Shown: positions 8,910-18,129 of the stretch, one piece after another
Numbering within the stretch: the stretch's first letter is position 1
Layout of the letters: the number at the start of each line of letters is the position of its first letter
Assembly (NCBI GenBank): GCA_002311665.1
Contig: DBYX01000015.1
Location: forward strand, 1-64,000
DNA: 64,000 nucleotides
Direction of reading: 5' to 3'
DNA from: Lachnoclostridium sp. UBA1175
GTDB taxonomy: Bacteria; Bacillota; Clostridia; Lachnospirales; Lachnospiraceae
Notes under the pieces: generated by a model
What the model was told of the DNA's origin: nothing
The model's database searches: none
The model's input: only the letters and a program-made list of their open reading frames with translations
Translations under genes and position numbers: made by a program

Positions 8910-10075
8910 CGCTGCCACTTTCTGCGGCGCCGCCCCCCGACCCAGTCGAGGATGAGAAACAGGATCACGCCGAACACCAGTCCGCCGCAGTGCGCCGCAA
9001 CATTGACGTTGCCCTCCGCGGTCACCATGCTGTAGATCAGGTACACGATGAACACGACAAAGCGCATGCCGTACTCCCTGCGCCGCATTTCGGGCCGCAG
9101 GATGAGCATCATCAGGAGCGCGCCCATCAGTCCGTAGATCGCACCCGACGCCCCCGCGGAGTTGGGATCATAGTCCGTGAAATAATGATAGTAAAAGCAG
9201 GACACGACCGATGCCCCGAGTCCTGCGCCGATGTACAGGATCAGGTAGCGCACGCGGCTCATCTGCCGCTCCAGCACATCGCCGAACGCATACAGCGCGA
9301 TCATATTGCCGCCGACATGGCTGATGCCGTAGTGCAGGAACATACAGGTGAACAGGCGGTAGTACCCACCATGCTCGAACACCGTCGCCCAGCTCATCTG
9401 CCCCCATTCGACAATGCTCGTGACGGAGAATAGGTCCGTCAGGAGGAAAATGATGAGGTTGATCGCGATCAGCGTGAATGTCACCACGCTGACGCCCGCG
9501 AACTTGTGGCTCCGTCGTTCCGCGACAACACGCCGCTGCCTCTCCCTCTCGGCCATATATGTGCTCTTCTGTCCGGTCGACACGCGCCCCACCGCGTCCC
9601 GCGACAGAAGCGTCTCCCGGCTCTCCGAGCGAAGATTGCTGTTATTAAGGTCGGTCTGGGCTCCCTCCGCGTTGCGGCTGTGCCCACCGAAATGAAGATT
9701 GTTCTCGATCACCGAACGGATCCCCAGAAAATCCTCCGGCTGGTTCTCATACACGATCAGCCGCCCGTACTCGCGGTCGACGATCCAGTATGCCGTCCCC
9801 TCGCCGATCTCCCTGCAGGCATTGATGCGGCTCGTCAGAAACAGCGTCAGCACGTTGACCGTCTCGTAGCCCTGTTTGGCGAAAATGCCGCGGATCGTCG
9901 TGAGATATCGCTCGTACTGCTCGCGGCTCAGGGACTCCACTGCCGAGTCATCGATCATCCAGATCGGGTCCGCCGACTGGTCCGGCGCAATGTAGAACAA
10001 CCGCATTCCGTCGCGGTTGAGGTTGACCTCGTGAAACCCGCGCCCCGTAAAATACCGGCTCAGTTTCTCCCACAT
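8894..10075 (-). CDS. second rhomboid intramembrane serine protease
   Basis: This 393-residue paralogue of the gene at 7691 has a soluble N-terminal domain (1-130), a Ser/Arg-rich linker (130-190), then the rhomboid core. The catalytic pair is Ser310 in GASGAIYG and His362 in AAHCGG, with SHVGGN as the HxxxN motif. The linker contains many Arg and Ser residues and is probably disordered. Start ATG at 10075 is preceded by GGAAAGGAAA. It is the first gene of the pair; the promoter is at 10159-10187. What the two proteases cut is not visible from context. Confidence 0.92.
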   Translation of the reverse strand: MWEKLSRYFTGRGFHEVNLNRDGMRLFYIAPDQSADPIWMIDDSAVESLSREQYERYLTTIRGIFAKQGYETVNVLTLFLTSRINACREIGEGTAYWIVDREYGRLIVYENQPEDFLGIRSVIENNLHFGGHSRNAEGAQTDLNNSNLRSESRETLLSRDAVGRVSTGQKSTYMAERERQRRVVAERRSHKFAGVSVVTFTLIAINLIIFLLTDLFSVTSIVEWGQMSWATVFEHGGYYRLFTCMFLHYGISHVGGNMIALYAFGDVLERQMSRVRYLILYIGAGLGASVVSCFYYHYFTDYDPNSAGASGAIYGLMGALLMMLILRPEMRRREYGMRFVVFIVYLIYSMVTAEGNVNVAAHCGGLVFGVILFLILDWVGGRRRRKWQRKVNE

Positions 10076-10158
10076 GGTTTCCTTTCCTTTCCCTGGTTAC
10101 GCGTTTTCTTCCCTGCACGACGCCCCGCCCCCCCCGCGCGTGCGTCCGTGCTCTTATT

Positions 10159-10187
10159 ATTTTAGTATAAACGCGGCGTTTTAGCAA
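10159..10187 (-). promoter_or_regulatory. promoter of the rhomboid pair
   Basis: Minus strand: TTGCTA (10182-10187), 17-bp spacer, TAAAAT (10159-10164). It lies about 85 bases upstream of the ATG at 10075 and is back to back with the cysK promoter. Confidence 0.55.
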
Positions 10188-10254
10188 GGAAAATGTCATT
10201 TACATTTACGGTGCGGTACTATTTTCCGCAGCGCCCGCGCCGCGCAGGTTCTCC

Positions 10255-10283
10255 TTGACTTTTATTGCGCAATCCGATACACT
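10255..10283 (+). promoter_or_regulatory. promoter of cysK
   Basis: TTGACT (10255-10260), 17-bp spacer and TACACT (10278-10283) lie about 118 bases upstream of the cysK start. The GC-rich leader between them shows no T-box or S-box motif that I can recognise. Confidence 0.5.
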
Positions 10284-10400
10284 TCGTATGTTACGGCCGA
10301 TGCGCCGGGGACGGTTCCGACCCCCGCGCGAACCGCCGCGATTTCGAGGCCGGAGGGCGCTTCCCGCTCCCGCGCGGCTTCCCCGGAGGTCAAACCAGGT

Positions 10401-11333
10401 ATGATTTACGACAATATTCTCGAAGCCATCGGACACACCCCCATCATCCGCCTGCAGCATATGACAGGCCCGGATGACGCGGAGGTTCTTGTCAAATTCG
10501 AAGGCCTGAACGTCGGCGGTTCCATCAAGACCCGCACGGCTTACAATATGATACTCGCCGCGGAGAAGGAAGGGCGCATCACGAAGGACACGATCATCGT
10601 GGAGCCCACGAGCGGCAACCAGGGCATCGGTCTCGCGCTCGTCGGCGCGGTGCGCGGCTATCGCACGGTCATCATCATGCCCGACTCGGTCAGCGAGGAG
10701 CGCCGCAAACTCGTCCACCACTACGGTGCGGAGGTAATCCTCGTGCACGACGCGGGCGACATCGGCGCGTGCATCGCGGAGTGCATCGAGACCGCGTTCC
10801 GCATGGCGAAGGAGGACCCGAACGTCTTCGTTCCCGAGCAGTTCTCCAACCCGAACAACCCGCTGGTGCACAAGTACCACACCGGCGTGGAGATCCTCGA
10901 GCAGGTCGCGGGCCCGATCCACGGCTTCTGCTCCGGCATCGGCACGGGCGGCACGATCTCCGGCATCGGCGAAGTGCTCCGCACGCAGAACCCCGACATC
11001 ACGATCTGGGCGGTTGAGCCCGCCAACGCGGCCATCCTCTCGGGCGGTTCCATCGGAACGCACCTGCAGATGGGCATCGGCGACGGCCTGATCCCCGACA
11101 ACCTCAACACGAATATCTACTCCGACATCTACATCGTCGAGGACGAGGCGGCTCTTCAGACCTCGCGCGACCTCGCCTCGAAGGAAGGCATCCTCTGCGG
11201 TATCTCGAGCGGCACGAACGTGGCGGCAGCGCTCGCCATGGCAAAAAAACTCGGCCGCGGCAAGACGGTAGTCACCATCCTTCCCGACACGGCCGAGAGA
11301 TATTTTTCGACGCCTCTGTTCGCCGGAGAGTGA
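10401..11333 (+). CDS. cysK: cysteine synthase (O-acetylserine sulfhydrylase)
   Basis: This 310-residue PLP enzyme has the PLP lysine in GGSIKTR (about residue 43), the substrate loop PTSGNQGIGLA (about 69-79), the phosphate-binding loop GIGTGGTISG, and the C-terminal SSGT. It condenses O-acetylserine with sulfide to form cysteine. The loop reads SGNQG where most family members have SGNTG, a variant I believe recurs in Clostridia. A GGAGGT lies about ten bases upstream of the ATG. It is transcribed alone; its terminator overlaps the end of the convergent gene. Confidence 0.95.
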   Translation: MIYDNILEAIGHTPIIRLQHMTGPDDAEVLVKFEGLNVGGSIKTRTAYNMILAAEKEGRITKDTIIVEPTSGNQGIGLALVGAVRGYRTVIIMPDSVSEERRKLVHHYGAEVILVHDAGDIGACIAECIETAFRMAKEDPNVFVPEQFSNPNNPLVHKYHTGVEILEQVAGPIHGFCSGIGTGGTISGIGEVLRTQNPDITIWAVEPANAAILSGGSIGTHLQMGIGDGLIPDNLNTNIYSDIYIVEDEAALQTSRDLASKEGILCGISSGTNVAAALAMAKKLGRGKTVVTILPDTAERYFSTPLFAGE

Positions 11334-11373
11334 TCCGGCATCGCGGAGAGGCGATCCTGTTACGATCAAAAAC

Positions 11374-11390
11374 AATGATCACCGATCATT
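11374..11390 (-). terminator. weak terminator of the membrane-protein gene
   Basis: AATGATC (11374-11380) and GATCATT (11384-11390) form a short hairpin, followed on the minus strand by GTTTTTG. It overlaps the stop codon at 11386. Confidence 0.4.
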
Positions 11391-12006
11391 CGAAACGGAA
11401 GCTCGCGAGCATCTTCGCGAGCTCTTTTTTGTGCTTGGAATCGCAAGACACCGTCACGACCACCTTCCGGTCGATCACGTAGTAGTACTCGACGCTCAAC
11501 GGCTCCTCGCCCTCGTTGTCCGTGTAGCTGATCCGCTTCGCGGTGTACCCGCCCTCGCCGAACCGGACGCTCTCATCCACGGTGAACCGGTACTCGCTCT
11601 CGAACGCCTCCAGCACCTCGTCGAGGTCGGTCTCCTCGCTGATCGGCGAGATACTCATAAAATTCGCGAACTCACTGTCCTTCGCACCGATGCGCTCCAT
11701 GTATGTCGGCTTCTCGTCGAGGCGGACCAGATCCTTCTGATAGCGCGTCTCGTCGTACTCCACCGAGTAGCCGTACGACTTCGAGTGGTCGCGTCGGAAT
11801 TTGGCGCCCGAACTGTCGAGCACCAGCATAAAGATCAGCATGACAACACACGCCAGACCCAGCCCGATCAGGATCCTCTTGACGAGCTTGCCGTCCTCGC
11901 GCCGCAGCGTGATCTCCTCCTCGGACAGCGCTCCCGCGCCGTCTGACTTCGCGTTCCCGGGGATCGCTTCCTTAACTGTTTTATTGTCCGAATCCTTGTT
12001 CTTCAT
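11386..12006 (-). CDS. single-pass membrane protein of unknown function
   Basis: The product is about 206 residues: a charged cytosolic N-terminus of about 45 residues, one membrane helix (about 47-65) and an outer domain with alternating strands (YGYSVEYDE, YTAKRISYTDNEG, EYYYVIDRKVVVTVSCDS). The overall form resembles small secreted PsbP/lipoprotein-like domains, but I cannot name the family. Start ATG at 12006 is my choice; an upstream frame to 12060 is open but lacks a good site. The gene is convergent with cysK and divergent from the HAD gene. Confidence 0.7.
   Translation of the reverse strand: MKNKDSDNKTVKEAIPGNAKSDGAGALSEEEITLRREDGKLVKRILIGLGLACVVMLIFMLVLDSSGAKFRRDHSKSYGYSVEYDETRYQKDLVRLDEKPTYMERIGAKDSEFANFMSISPISEETDLDEVLEAFESEYRFTVDESVRFGEGGYTAKRISYTDNEGEEPLSVEYYYVIDRKVVVTVSCDSKHKKELAKMLASFRFE
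11400..11430 (+). terminator. cysK terminator inside the convergent gene
   Basis: AGCTCGCGA (11400-11408), loop GCATCT, TCGCGAGCT (11415-11423), then C and six T (11425-11430). It is a strong plus-strand intrinsic terminator, but it lies within the last codons of the gene at 11386-12006 on the other strand. Confidence 0.75.
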
Positions 12007-12068
12007 CAACCGTCCACCGTCTTCCGAATTACCGGCGCGATCCGTCGCCCGCGCCGACACTGTGTCCC

Positions 12069-12097
12069 ACTATAGCACAACTCGCGCGGAAACACAA
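12069..12097 (-). promoter_or_regulatory. promoter of the 11386 gene
   Basis: Minus strand: TTGTGT (12092-12097), 17-bp spacer, TATAGT (12069-12074), about 63 bases upstream of the start at 12006. Confidence 0.5.
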
Positions 12098-12108
12098 TGC
12101 CCCCGCGC

Positions 12109-12137
12109 TTGCTTTTTCCACCCTTCCGTGCTTTAAT
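12109..12137 (+). promoter_or_regulatory. promoter of the HAD phosphatase gene
   Basis: TTGCTT (12109-12114), 17-bp spacer, TTTAAT (12132-12137). It is back to back with the promoter at 12069-12097, and the first transcribed bases include a GGAAAATG octamer at 12146. Confidence 0.5.
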
Positions 12138-12207
12138 AGTACCACGGAAAATGAAGCCCCGCCGGCTCATCATCCGAAGCCGCATCGACGAAGAAGGAGG
12201 ACGCCCT

Positions 12208-13056
12208 ATGACGAAGGAAAAACGGCCCACCGTGGCCATCATGTACGACTTTGACAAGACGCTCTGCACGAAGGACATGCAGGAATACACCTTCATCCCG
12301 AAGATCGGCATGACCGCCGAGGCGTTCTGGGCGGAGGCGAAGGCGCTCGCCACGGAGCGGAAAATGGACGGCGTTCTCACCTATATGTACCTGATGCTCG
12401 ACAAGTCGTCCGCGGCGCACAAATCCATCCGCCGCAGCGATTTCGTGGAGCTCGGCAAGGACCTCGAGTTCTTCCCCGGTGTCACGGAATGGTTCTCCCG
12501 GATCCGCCGCTTCGGCGACGAGCTCGGCGTCAACGTGGAGCACTACATCATCTCCTCGGGCCTCCGCGAGATCATCGAGGGTTCGGATATCTACGACGCG
12601 TTTCGCGAGGTGTTCGCATGCGAGTTTCTCTACGACGAGAACGAGGTCGCCTGCTGGCCGAAGAACGCGGTCAACTACACAACGAAGACGCAGTTTCTGT
12701 TTCGCATCAACAAGGGCGTGCTCGACATCAGCGACGATGCCACGCTCAACACATACACTCCCGAGGACGAGCGGCCCGTGCCGTTCCGCAACATGATCTA
12801 CATCGGCGACGGCCTCACGGACGTGCCCTGCATGAAGCTCGTGAAGATCAACGGCGGCTACTCGATCGCCGTGTACCGCGACGAGACGCTCGCAAAGGTC
12901 CGGCCGCTTCTCGCGGACAACCGCGTCAACTTTATCGAGCCCGCGGACTACCGCGAGGGCAGCGAGCTCGACAAAACCGTCAAAACCGTTCTTCGGAAAA
13001 TGCTCCTCACCGACTTGCTCGTGGAGCGCACCGCAGAACAATCCGGAAAGAGATAA
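12208..13056 (+). CDS. HAD superfamily phosphatase (phosphoserine phosphatase-like)
   Basis: The 282-residue protein has HAD motif I YDFDKTL with the nucleophile Asp near residue 15, a helical cap, a YIISSG segment as motif II, and GDGLTD as motif IV near residue 210. The cap type and the DFDKT signature place it with the HAD-IB group, which includes phosphoserine phosphatases, but the substrate cannot be told. I chose ATG 12208 because AAGGAGG lies seven bases upstream; the open frame starts earlier at 12097. The MATE gene follows after seven bases, so they are likely co-transcribed. Confidence 0.85.
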   Translation: MTKEKRPTVAIMYDFDKTLCTKDMQEYTFIPKIGMTAEAFWAEAKALATERKMDGVLTYMYLMLDKSSAAHKSIRRSDFVELGKDLEFFPGVTEWFSRIRRFGDELGVNVEHYIISSGLREIIEGSDIYDAFREVFACEFLYDENEVACWPKNAVNYTTKTQFLFRINKGVLDISDDATLNTYTPEDERPVPFRNMIYIGDGLTDVPCMKLVKINGGYSIAVYRDETLAKVRPLLADNRVNFIEPADYREGSELDKTVKTVLRKMLLTDLLVERTAEQSGKR

Positions 13057-13063
13057 GATTTCT

Positions 13064-14443
13064 ATGAGCAACGCAAAAGCTTTACAACCGACGAGACAAC
13101 TCCGCTCAACGAACATCGACATGTGCAGCGGCTCGCTGCCGAAGAAGATGCTCCTGTTTGCGTTGCCCTTAATGTTCTCCAGTATACTGCAGCTGTTGTT
13201 CAACGCCGCGGACCTCGCCGTCGCCGGCAAATGCGTCGGCTACTCGGCGCTTGCGGCCATCGGCTCGACGGGCGCGCTGATCAACCTGCTCACCAACCTG
13301 TTCCTCGGGCTCTCCGTAGGCGCCAACGTGCTCGTCGCGCGCTACATCGGCTCGAAGCAGGACCGCGATGTCGAGGAGACCGTGCACACGGCCCTCGCGA
13401 TCAGCGTCGTCAGCGGCGTTCTTCTCGCGGTCGTCGGCGTGTTCAGCGCGCGGACGCTTCTGCAGCTGATGGACACGCCCGCCGACGTGCTGGATCTCGC
13501 GGCCCTCTACGTACGCATCTATTTCCTGGGCATGCCCATCATGATGGTGTACAACTTCGGCAGCGCCATCCTGCGCGCCATCGGCGACACGCGCCGTCCG
13601 CTGTACTACCTGGCGTTCGCCGGCTGTATCAACGTCGGCATGAACCTGATCTTTGTGCTCATTTTCCGCTTGGGAGTCGCCGGCGTGGCCTGCGCAACCG
13701 TGATCTCGCAGCTGATCTCCGCCATACTTGTCGTCAACAACCTGGCGCATCAGGACAACGCGTGCCGGTTCCGCTTCGCCGCGCTCCGCATCACGCCCCG
13801 CAAGCTCGCCGCCATCGCGCGGATCGGGCTTCCGGCCGGACTGCAGGGCTGCATCTTCTCCCTCTCGAACACACTGATCCAGAAATCGATCAACTCCTTC
13901 GACACGCTCGCCGTCTCGGGCAACTCCGCCGGCGTCAACATCGAGGGCTTCATCTACGTATCTATGAATGCGTGGCACCACACGACGCTCAGCTTCACCG
14001 GCCAGAACTACGGCGCCGGGAAGATGGACCGCGTCCGCAAGATCCTGGCCTGGGGTCTCCTCTACGTCACGATCTTCGGCGCCGGTCTCGGCGGCATTGC
14101 GCTGCTGCTGCGCCGCCCGCTTCTGGGCATCTACACCTCGAACGCCGAGGCGGTCGCCTACGGCTGCGTGCGCATCGGCGTGATCTGCAAAACATACTTC
14201 CTCTGTGGCATCATGGACGTGCTCGTCGGGGAACTCCGGGGCATCGGTTTCTCGCTGCTGCCGACGGTCGTCTCGCTGCTCGGCGTGTGCGGCCTGCGCA
14301 TCACCTGGATCTACACTTATTTTGCGACGCACCGCACGCTGGCGACGCTCTACTGGTCCTACCCGATCAGCTGGGCGGTCACGGCGGCGCTGCATCTGCT
14401 CGTGTATCTCGTCTGGCGCCAACGGCGTTTTCGGTCACAGTGA
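13064..14443 (+). CDS. MATE family multidrug/Na+ antiporter
   Basis: This 459-residue protein has about 12 membrane helices in two similar halves. The first begins with LPKKMLLFALPLMFSSILQ and an NAADLAVAGKCVG stretch, and the second with ARIGLPAGLQG, both typical of MATE transporters of the DinF/NorM type. Such proteins export cationic compounds in exchange for Na+ or H+. The cytosolic loop between halves is short and basic. It follows the HAD gene directly, with start ATG at 13064. Confidence 0.93.
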   Translation: MSNAKALQPTRQLRSTNIDMCSGSLPKKMLLFALPLMFSSILQLLFNAADLAVAGKCVGYSALAAIGSTGALINLLTNLFLGLSVGANVLVARYIGSKQDRDVEETVHTALAISVVSGVLLAVVGVFSARTLLQLMDTPADVLDLAALYVRIYFLGMPIMMVYNFGSAILRAIGDTRRPLYYLAFAGCINVGMNLIFVLIFRLGVAGVACATVISQLISAILVVNNLAHQDNACRFRFAALRITPRKLAAIARIGLPAGLQGCIFSLSNTLIQKSINSFDTLAVSGNSAGVNIEGFIYVSMNAWHHTTLSFTGQNYGAGKMDRVRKILAWGLLYVTIFGAGLGGIALLLRRPLLGIYTSNAEAVAYGCVRIGVICKTYFLCGIMDVLVGELRGIGFSLLPTVVSLLGVCGLRITWIYTYFATHRTLATLYWSYPISWAVTAALHLLVYLVWRQRRFRSQ

Positions 14444-14472
14444 TTGATTTTCCGCGCGAAATATGCTATCGT
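14444..14472 (+). promoter_or_regulatory. promoter of the LTA-synthase-like operon
   Basis: TTGATT (14444-14449), 17-bp spacer, TATCGT (14467-14472), starting right at the MATE stop codon and about 90 bases upstream of the next start. Confidence 0.45.
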
Positions 14473-14561
14473 AATTGTGTATGGTCTCTTGTCACGGACA
14501 CCGAATTCGACGGTCCGGACAGTCGGAGGCCTCTCTTGTGTGTGGAAAAACGGAGTACTAT

Positions 14562-16856
14562 ATGAGCGAAACAGAGAAAAAGATAATTGAAAATCCGGAA
14601 GCGGAAGAGAAAGATGCGAAGCTGACCGAAGAAGAAACTTCCGAAGCGAAGCCGACCGAGGCCGAAGTTTCCGGGACGAAACCGATCGGCAACGACAACG
14701 CTTCCGGGGCGAACAATGCAGAGACGGACAGGGCCGAACAGCCTTCCGCAGAGGACGATGAGAAGAAGCGAAACGGCTTCTCGGCCGCATTTCACCGGAT
14801 CATCCACAAAAAACCGTTCTGCTACTCGATCGTGCAGATCATGATCCTGGCGATCGTGATGAACCTGATCACGGACAGTTTTTCACGGTTTTCCGTCCTC
14901 AAGGCGTTCGCGTTTATGTTCATGCATCCCCTGATCTTTCTTGTCAACGCAATGATCATCGCGATCTTCCTCGCGCCGGCGATCCTGTTCCGGCGCCGCG
15001 GATTCTTCTATGCGTTCGGCTGTATCCTATGGCTGGCCGTCGCGGTGATCGATTTTGTCGTACTGCACAACCGGGTCACGCCTTTCAACGCGAATGACTT
15101 CCGAATGCTCGACGACGCCTGGAACGTCCTGTTCAAGTACTACAACCTGTTTCAGGTCATCGGCCTCGGCCTGTTGATCCTGATCGGTGTGCTGCTTGTC
15201 GTTGTCGCCTTCATCAAGTTTCCCAAGCAATCGGAGCCCGTACAGTACCGGTACGCTCTGCCCCTGTGCCTGTCGATCATATTCGGCTGCATGCTCTTAT
15301 GCATCGGAAGCCGCCGCGTCGGTCTGATGGCCAAGACGTTCCCGAACATCGCCAACGCCTACCACGACTACGGACTTCCATACTGCTTCGTATGCAGCAT
15401 TCTGGACAAGGGTATCGACAAGCCTTCGGACTACTCGCGCGACCGCGTGAAAAAGGTCGTGGAACAGATCTCCTCGCCCTCGACGACGCCCAGCCCGTCC
15501 GGTGAACCCGGCACGGTGACGCCGACGCCGGCCCTGAACGCGAAGAATCCGAACATCATCTTCATACAGCTCGAGTCCTTCTTCGACCCGAAGCGGATCC
15601 GCGGTCTGGATTTTGCAACGGACCCGATCCCGACTTTCACGTACCTTCGAAAGAATTACACGTCCGGTCTGCTCGGCGTACCGAGCATCAGCGCCGGCAC
15701 CTCGAACACCGAGTTTGAGGTTTTGACCGGCATGAATATGGCGGACTTCGGTACCGGCGAGTATCCTTACAAGACGATCCTCCGCGAGAAGACCTGTGAG
15801 AGCATCGCCTTCAACCTCAAGGAACTCGGCTACGGTGCACACGCGATCCACAACAACACGGCCGCCTTCTACAGCCGCCACATCGTGTACTCCAATCTCG
15901 GATTTGACGACTTCGACACGATCGAGATGATGGAGAACATCGAGCGCAACGAGCTCGGCTGGGCGCGCGACGCCGTGCTTTACGACGAGATCCTCGTCGC
16001 CCTCGACACCACGCCCGGCACCGACCTCGTATTTACCGTATCCGTGCAGGGCCACGGCAAATACCCCGACGAGGACATCCTCGAAAACGCGATCGAACTC
16101 ACCGACGTGATGGACGCCTACGGCGACAGCACCATCAACGGACTCAAATACTACATCAACCAGCTGCACGAGATGGACAACCTCATCGCGCGCCTGATCG
16201 AAAAATTCCAGAACAGCGAGGAGCCGACGGTCCTCGTGCTCTACGGCGACCATCTGCCCGGCTTCAACTTCAAGCAGGAGAACCTCAACGAGGGAACCCT
16301 GCTCCAGACAGAGTACGTGATCTGGACCAACTTCGACCTCGCGGTGGAGCACCACGATCTCGAGGCATACCAGCTGAGCGCATACCTGCTGAACCGCCTC
16401 GGTTTCCACAACGGTATGATCACGAAGCTGCACCAGAGCCATATGTTCCTCGCGGACCAGTCGGACTACCTCCACAACCTTTCGCTTCTGTCGTACGATA
16501 TGCTGTACGGCGAGCAGTTCCTCTGGGACGGCGAGATTCCGTATGAGGCGACGAAGCTGACCTTCGGATTCCATCCGGTCACGCTGTCGTCCTATCACAC
16601 GATCTACAGTCTGGCCAACGACACTTACTACCTGCAACTGTTCGGGGAACATTTTACGCCGTACACCGACATCTACATCAACGGCACACGCCATCGCGAG
16701 ACGATCGTCGTGTCCGACACGGAGATCTTCCTTCCCGCGATCTCGCTGAAGGAGGGCGATGTCATCTCGGTCGCAATGCCGATTGATGACACAATGACGC
16801 TCCGCGAATCCAACCCGCTGGTGTTCACGCCCGAGGACTATTCGGAAACCAAATAA
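14562..16856 (+). CDS. LTA synthase family phosphoglycerol transferase
   Basis: The protein is 764 residues long. An acidic cytosolic tail (1-75) precedes five membrane helices (about 85-260), as in LtaS. A Ser/Thr/Pro-rich linker leads to an alkaline-phosphatase-type (sulfatase) domain. NPNIIFIQLES carries the first metal Glu, the likely nucleophile Thr is in SAGTSNTEFEVLTGM, VSVQGHGKYP follows, and YGDHLPG provides the last metal Asp-His. LtaS enzymes move glycerophosphate from phosphatidylglycerol to a glycolipid anchor outside the membrane. About 100 β-rich residues follow the catalytic domain, which is longer than classical LtaS. CGGAG upstream supports ATG 14562. It heads an operon with the next two genes. 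Confidence 0.9.
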   Translation: MSETEKKIIENPEAEEKDAKLTEEETSEAKPTEAEVSGTKPIGNDNASGANNAETDRAEQPSAEDDEKKRNGFSAAFHRIIHKKPFCYSIVQIMILAIVMNLITDSFSRFSVLKAFAFMFMHPLIFLVNAMIIAIFLAPAILFRRRGFFYAFGCILWLAVAVIDFVVLHNRVTPFNANDFRMLDDAWNVLFKYYNLFQVIGLGLLILIGVLLVVVAFIKFPKQSEPVQYRYALPLCLSIIFGCMLLCIGSRRVGLMAKTFPNIANAYHDYGLPYCFVCSILDKGIDKPSDYSRDRVKKVVEQISSPSTTPSPSGEPGTVTPTPALNAKNPNIIFIQLESFFDPKRIRGLDFATDPIPTFTYLRKNYTSGLLGVPSISAGTSNTEFEVLTGMNMADFGTGEYPYKTILREKTCESIAFNLKELGYGAHAIHNNTAAFYSRHIVYSNLGFDDFDTIEMMENIERNELGWARDAVLYDEILVALDTTPGTDLVFTVSVQGHGKYPDEDILENAIELTDVMDAYGDSTINGLKYYINQLHEMDNLIARLIEKFQNSEEPTVLVLYGDHLPGFNFKQENLNEGTLLQTEYVIWTNFDLAVEHHDLEAYQLSAYLLNRLGFHNGMITKLHQSHMFLADQSDYLHNLSLLSYDMLYGEQFLWDGEIPYEATKLTFGFHPVTLSSYHTIYSLANDTYYLQLFGEHFTPYTDIYINGTRHRETIVVSDTEIFLPAISLKEGDVISVAMPIDDTMTLRESNPLVFTPEDYSETK

Positions 16857-16871
16857 GCAAAGGATCCACTT

Positions 16872-17303
16872 ATGAAAGACCGCATCATCAACATCGTATT
16901 TGCCGCAATGTCCGTCGTGTTCGGCATTGTGCTTATCCTGGTCGGCGTGCACGAGCTCGGCGTCGACACCGACGTGGCCGCTGACGAGGATGTCATCGAC
17001 ACCATGATCTTCATCGTGCCCGGCATCCTGCTGATCGCGGACGCCGCGGTTTATATGCTGCGCTCCCGCTTCCGCAGCAACGCGACCTTCATCCTCGGCA
17101 ACATCGGCCTCGTGTCGCTCGCCGGCTTCCTGATGGAGTGCATTTATTTTCAGTTCATCCATTACGGGATCAGCCGGCCGCAGCTGATGATGATGGTCCC
17201 CGCGATCCTGATCATCCTTGTGCTCGACATACTCGTACTGGTTATGAGCGGACTGTATACCTGCGTGTACACAGCCGCATCACAAGCGAAGAAAGGCAGG
17301 TAA
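16872..17303 (+). CDS. small four-helix membrane protein
   Basis: The 143-residue protein has four hydrophobic segments (about 7-26, 43-62, 73-95 and 104-130) joined by short loops and ends with a basic AKKGR tail. No family is recognised. It lies 15 bases after the LTA-synthase-like gene and 5 bases before the PAP2 gene, so it probably shares their envelope role, but its job is unknown. Confidence 0.75.
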   Translation: MKDRIINIVFAAMSVVFGIVLILVGVHELGVDTDVAADEDVIDTMIFIVPGILLIADAAVYMLRSRFRSNATFILGNIGLVSLAGFLMECIYFQFIHYGISRPQLMMMVPAILIILVLDILVLVMSGLYTCVYTAASQAKKGR

Positions 17304-17308
17304 TTATC

Positions 17309-17962
17309 ATGAAAACCTTTCGTCCTTTTGTGCCCGGTCTGTTGTTTCTGGCGGCATTTCTCGTGCTCACGGTCCTCATATGCTATGTGGATGTACAGCC
17401 GAGCGGCAGCGCTTACACGGATCTCGGACTCGCGACCATCAACACGAACGTCCGCGATGCCATCGGTGAAAGTAAGACAATGTTCACTCTGACGGAGATC
17501 CTCGGCTACCTGACCTGGGGCGTCGTCGCATTTTTCGGTCTGCTCGGCCTGTCACAGCTGGTGCACCGCCAGTCGCTCCTCAAGGTCGACCGCGACATCA
17601 TCCTGCTCGGCTTCGGCTATGTGATCATGCTCGCGTGCTACGTGCTCTTTGACCGTATTCCGATCAACTACCGACCTTATTGCTCCTGGCGAGTAGAACT
17701 TGTGTCATCCTACCCGTCCTCGCACACGCTTATGATCGTGTTCGTGATGGCAACCGCCGTGATGCAGATCCTCCGCCGGATGCGCGCCGGATTGGCCCGC
17801 AACCTGCTGATCGCGCTCTGCATCATCACCGCCACCGTCGTCACGGTCGGACGCCTCTTAAGCGGCGTTCACTGGCTCACCGACATCCTCGGCGGCCTGC
17901 TACTCGGCGCAGCGCTCGCAGCGCTGTACGGCGGCCTGATCAAACAGAAGGCGGAAGCCTGA
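17309..17962 (+). CDS. PAP2 family membrane phosphatase
   Basis: The protein has 218 residues and about six membrane helices. PAP2 motifs are partly standard: INYRPY corresponds to the first motif, YPSSHTL is the PSGH motif with Ser for Gly, and GRLLSGVHWLTD is the last motif with the catalytic His and Asp. Such enzymes dephosphorylate lipid pyrophosphates or phosphatidic acid. Beside an LTA-synthase-like gene it could recycle undecaprenyl pyrophosphate or diacylglycerol products, but this is inference. I chose ATG 17309, five bases after the preceding stop; the longer open frame overlaps that gene. Confidence 0.88.
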   Translation: MKTFRPFVPGLLFLAAFLVLTVLICYVDVQPSGSAYTDLGLATINTNVRDAIGESKTMFTLTEILGYLTWGVVAFFGLLGLSQLVHRQSLLKVDRDIILLGFGYVIMLACYVLFDRIPINYRPYCSWRVELVSSYPSSHTLMIVFVMATAVMQILRRMRAGLARNLLIALCIITATVVTVGRLLSGVHWLTDILGGLLLGAALAALYGGLIKQKAEA

Positions 17963-18129
17963 GGAATTGTCTCGATTACAAAGACCGGACCCTCGTTTCT
18001 GCCGAAAAATGATCTATGATAAAAACTCTTTGATCAAGCAAGCAAGAAAACTATGAAATGTTGTAACCTTCCCTGTAAAAAAGTTGATAATAAAGGTGAC
18101 GCTTCCAAAACAGCAGAAAGGATATAACG

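Noticed and set aside
10206..11375. Long open frame on the minus strand opposite cysK (389 residues)
   Set aside because: It is the antisense shadow of cysK, with low-complexity Arg/Ala/Asp/Val composition and no ribosome binding site. The plus-strand frame has clear PLP-enzyme motifs.
15297..17162. Long minus-strand frame (621 residues) opposite the LTA-synthase-like gene
   Set aside because: It is antisense to a gene with clear LtaS motifs and spans two plus-strand genes. Composition is typical of shadow frames in GC-rich DNA.
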